Source of the DNA: Pseudorhodobacter sp.
Lineage (GTDB): Bacteria; Pseudomonadota; Alphaproteobacteria; Rhodobacterales; Rhodobacteraceae
Length of the DNA: 6,095 nt
Direction of reading: 5' to 3'
NCBI GenBank assembly: GCA_014378345.1
Contig: JACMNW010000265.1
Span: 1 to 6,095 of the forward strand
The notes below the pieces were generated by a model, which saw only the letters and a program-made list of their open reading frames with translations, was not told the DNA's origin and did not search any database. Positions 5,203 to 6,095 of this stretch are shown here, piece after piece; position 1 is the stretch's first letter, and each line of letters begins with the position of its first letter. A program made the translations under genes and the position numbers.

Positions 5203-6095
5203 GTCAGTTCCGCCATAATCCGCACAGGGCCGACCGCACCCTTCAGTTTGGCACGGTAGATCACCACGCTTTCCGACACGCGCATGACGTAGGTTCGGGT
5301 TTCGGTGAAGGGGATGGTTTCCACCCAATCGACGACATCGACATCGGCGCTACGTGGATCGCCAAAGTCGGCAATCCAGCGACGGGGCCGGCCGGGGCCT
5401 GCATTGTAACCGGAGGCCACGAGGGCGACCGAGGGGCCAAATTCATCGATCAGTTTGCGCAGGTATGTGGAACCCAAGGTGACGTTGTAGGCGGGGTCAG
5501 AGGTTAGTTTGCCCGGCTCATACGGCAGGCCCGCCGCGGGCGCGATCTGCTTGGCAGTGCCCGGCATCACTTGCATCAAGCCGCGCGCGCCTGCGGGGCT
5601 GATCACCGCGGCATCAAACTCGCTTTCGCGGCGCGAAATGGACAGGGCAAGGGCGCGGCTTACTGGCAAATCGTCGGGCACCATATCGGTGATCGGGAAG
5701 TAGGCACGGGGCAGAATGATGCCGCGTTCCGCGGCTTGTTTGCCGATGAGAACCGCTATATGCGGCTCGTCCGCCTCCAGCGTGTAATCGGCGAGTTGAT
5801 CAAGTTCGCCTGCAGACAGGCTTTCTGCGAGCTGAAGGATAAAACGTTTGCCAAGGCTGCGGTCGCCCGCACGGACCAACAGGCGCGCGGCTTGAAAAAC
5901 CGATGATCCGGCAAAACTGGCATTGCGCCAGTCGGACGGGCGGGTGTTGAAAAGCAGGCCCGCATCCAGCGTCAGGCCAAGCCGTTCAGCGGCAAGCAAG
6001 CCATAGTATGCGGTTTGGTTTTGAGCAGCCTCGGTATAGGCGGTTTTGGCGGATTTTTTTTCACCGTTTGCTTCATACGCGCGGCCCTGCCAATA
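5193..6095 (-). CDS. Soluble lytic murein transglycosylase (Slt70-like), C-terminal part (5' end outside window)
   Basis: The frame is open from the right edge to TAA at 5195-5193, giving the last 300 residues; signal peptide and start lie outside. The enzyme cleaves the MurNAc-GlcNAc bond of peptidoglycan in the periplasm, forming 1,6-anhydro-MurNAc. The first part is helical-repeat sequence of the ring-shaped superhelical domain, including AYYGLLAAERLG near residues 29-40. The catalytic SLT domain begins near residue 145: SRRESEFD holds the catalytic Glu (fragment residue 157), followed by GARGLMQVMPGTA (169-181), YNVTLGSTYL (203-212), SGYNAGPGR (228-236) and ETRTYVMRV (265-273), all standard for family 1 transglycosylases. 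The TTG at 5999 is an internal Leu codon, not the start, because family-like sequence continues upstream of it. It converges with the transporter gene, with 4 bp between stops. Confidence 0.95.
   Translation of the reverse strand, partial: YWQGRAYEANGEKKSAKTAYTEAAQNQTAYYGLLAAERLGLTLDAGLLFNTRPSDWRNASFAGSSVFQAARLLVRAGDRSLGKRFILQLAESLSAGELDQLADYTLEADEPHIAVLIGKQAAERGIILPRAYFPITDMVPDDLPVSRALALSISRRESEFDAAVISPAGARGLMQVMPGTAKQIAPAAGLPYEPGKLTSDPAYNVTLGSTYLRKLIDEFGPSVALVASGYNAGPGRPRRWIADFGDPRSADVDVVDWVETIPFTETRTYVMRVSESVVIYRAKLKGAVGPVRIMAELTGN

Noticed and set aside
5193..5999. TTG at 5999 as the start of the transglycosylase
   Set aside because: The frame stays open to the window edge with family-like sequence (YWQGRAYEA, AYYGLLAAERLG), so this is an internal Leu codon of a longer gene.

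Overview
The window looks like ordinary core chromosome of an alphaproteobacterium, most likely a member of the Rhodobacterales (Roseobacter/Rhodobacter-like). The reasons are the high GC content, the SMC N-terminus (RLRLNGFKSFVDPTDL followed by GPNGCGKSNLLEA), which resembles that group as I remember it, and tightly packed genes with short gaps. I see no tRNA, rRNA, CRISPR array, insertion sequence, integrase, phage gene or toxin-antitoxin pair.

Layout. Positions 1-1269, minus strand: the first 423 codons of smc (chromosome condensation), starting at a TTG and running off the left edge. Positions 1270-1434: a divergent intergenic region with candidate promoters in both directions and an inverted TTATCC pair that resembles DnaA boxes. 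Positions 1435-2462, plus strand: a two-gene unit of a GNAT acetyltransferase and an NADPH-dependent FMN reductase family flavoprotein, each with a good Shine-Dalgarno sequence. Positions 2463-2513: a convergent gap with a hairpin. Positions 2514-3560, minus strand: an FAD-dependent DAO-family oxidoreductase. Positions 3561-3629: a 69-bp divergent gap. Positions 3630-4307, plus strand: the tRNA wobble-uridine methyltransferase MnmD. Positions 4304-5188, plus strand: a ten-helix DMT/EamA transporter whose start overlaps the mnmD stop (ATGA). Positions 5193-6095, minus strand: the C-terminal 300 residues of a soluble lytic murein transglycosylase whose start lies beyond the right edge.

How the genes work together. 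The clearest functional link is the oxidoreductase/mnmD pair. In Escherichia coli both activities sit in one protein, MnmC: the FAD domain turns cmnm5(s2)U34 into nm5(s2)U34, and the methyltransferase domain makes mnm5(s2)U34 using SAM. Here the two halves appear as separate, divergently transcribed neighbours. The DMT transporter is translationally coupled to mnmD, but its substrate is unknown. SMC and the transglycosylase are housekeeping proteins of chromosome organisation and cell-wall turnover and have no evident link to the rest.

I did not find a convincing new multi-gene system. The points most worth a second look are the split MnmC arrangement, the mnmD-transporter coupling, the DnaA-box-like inverted pair in front of smc, and a G-rich plus strand that persists across genes of both orientations.
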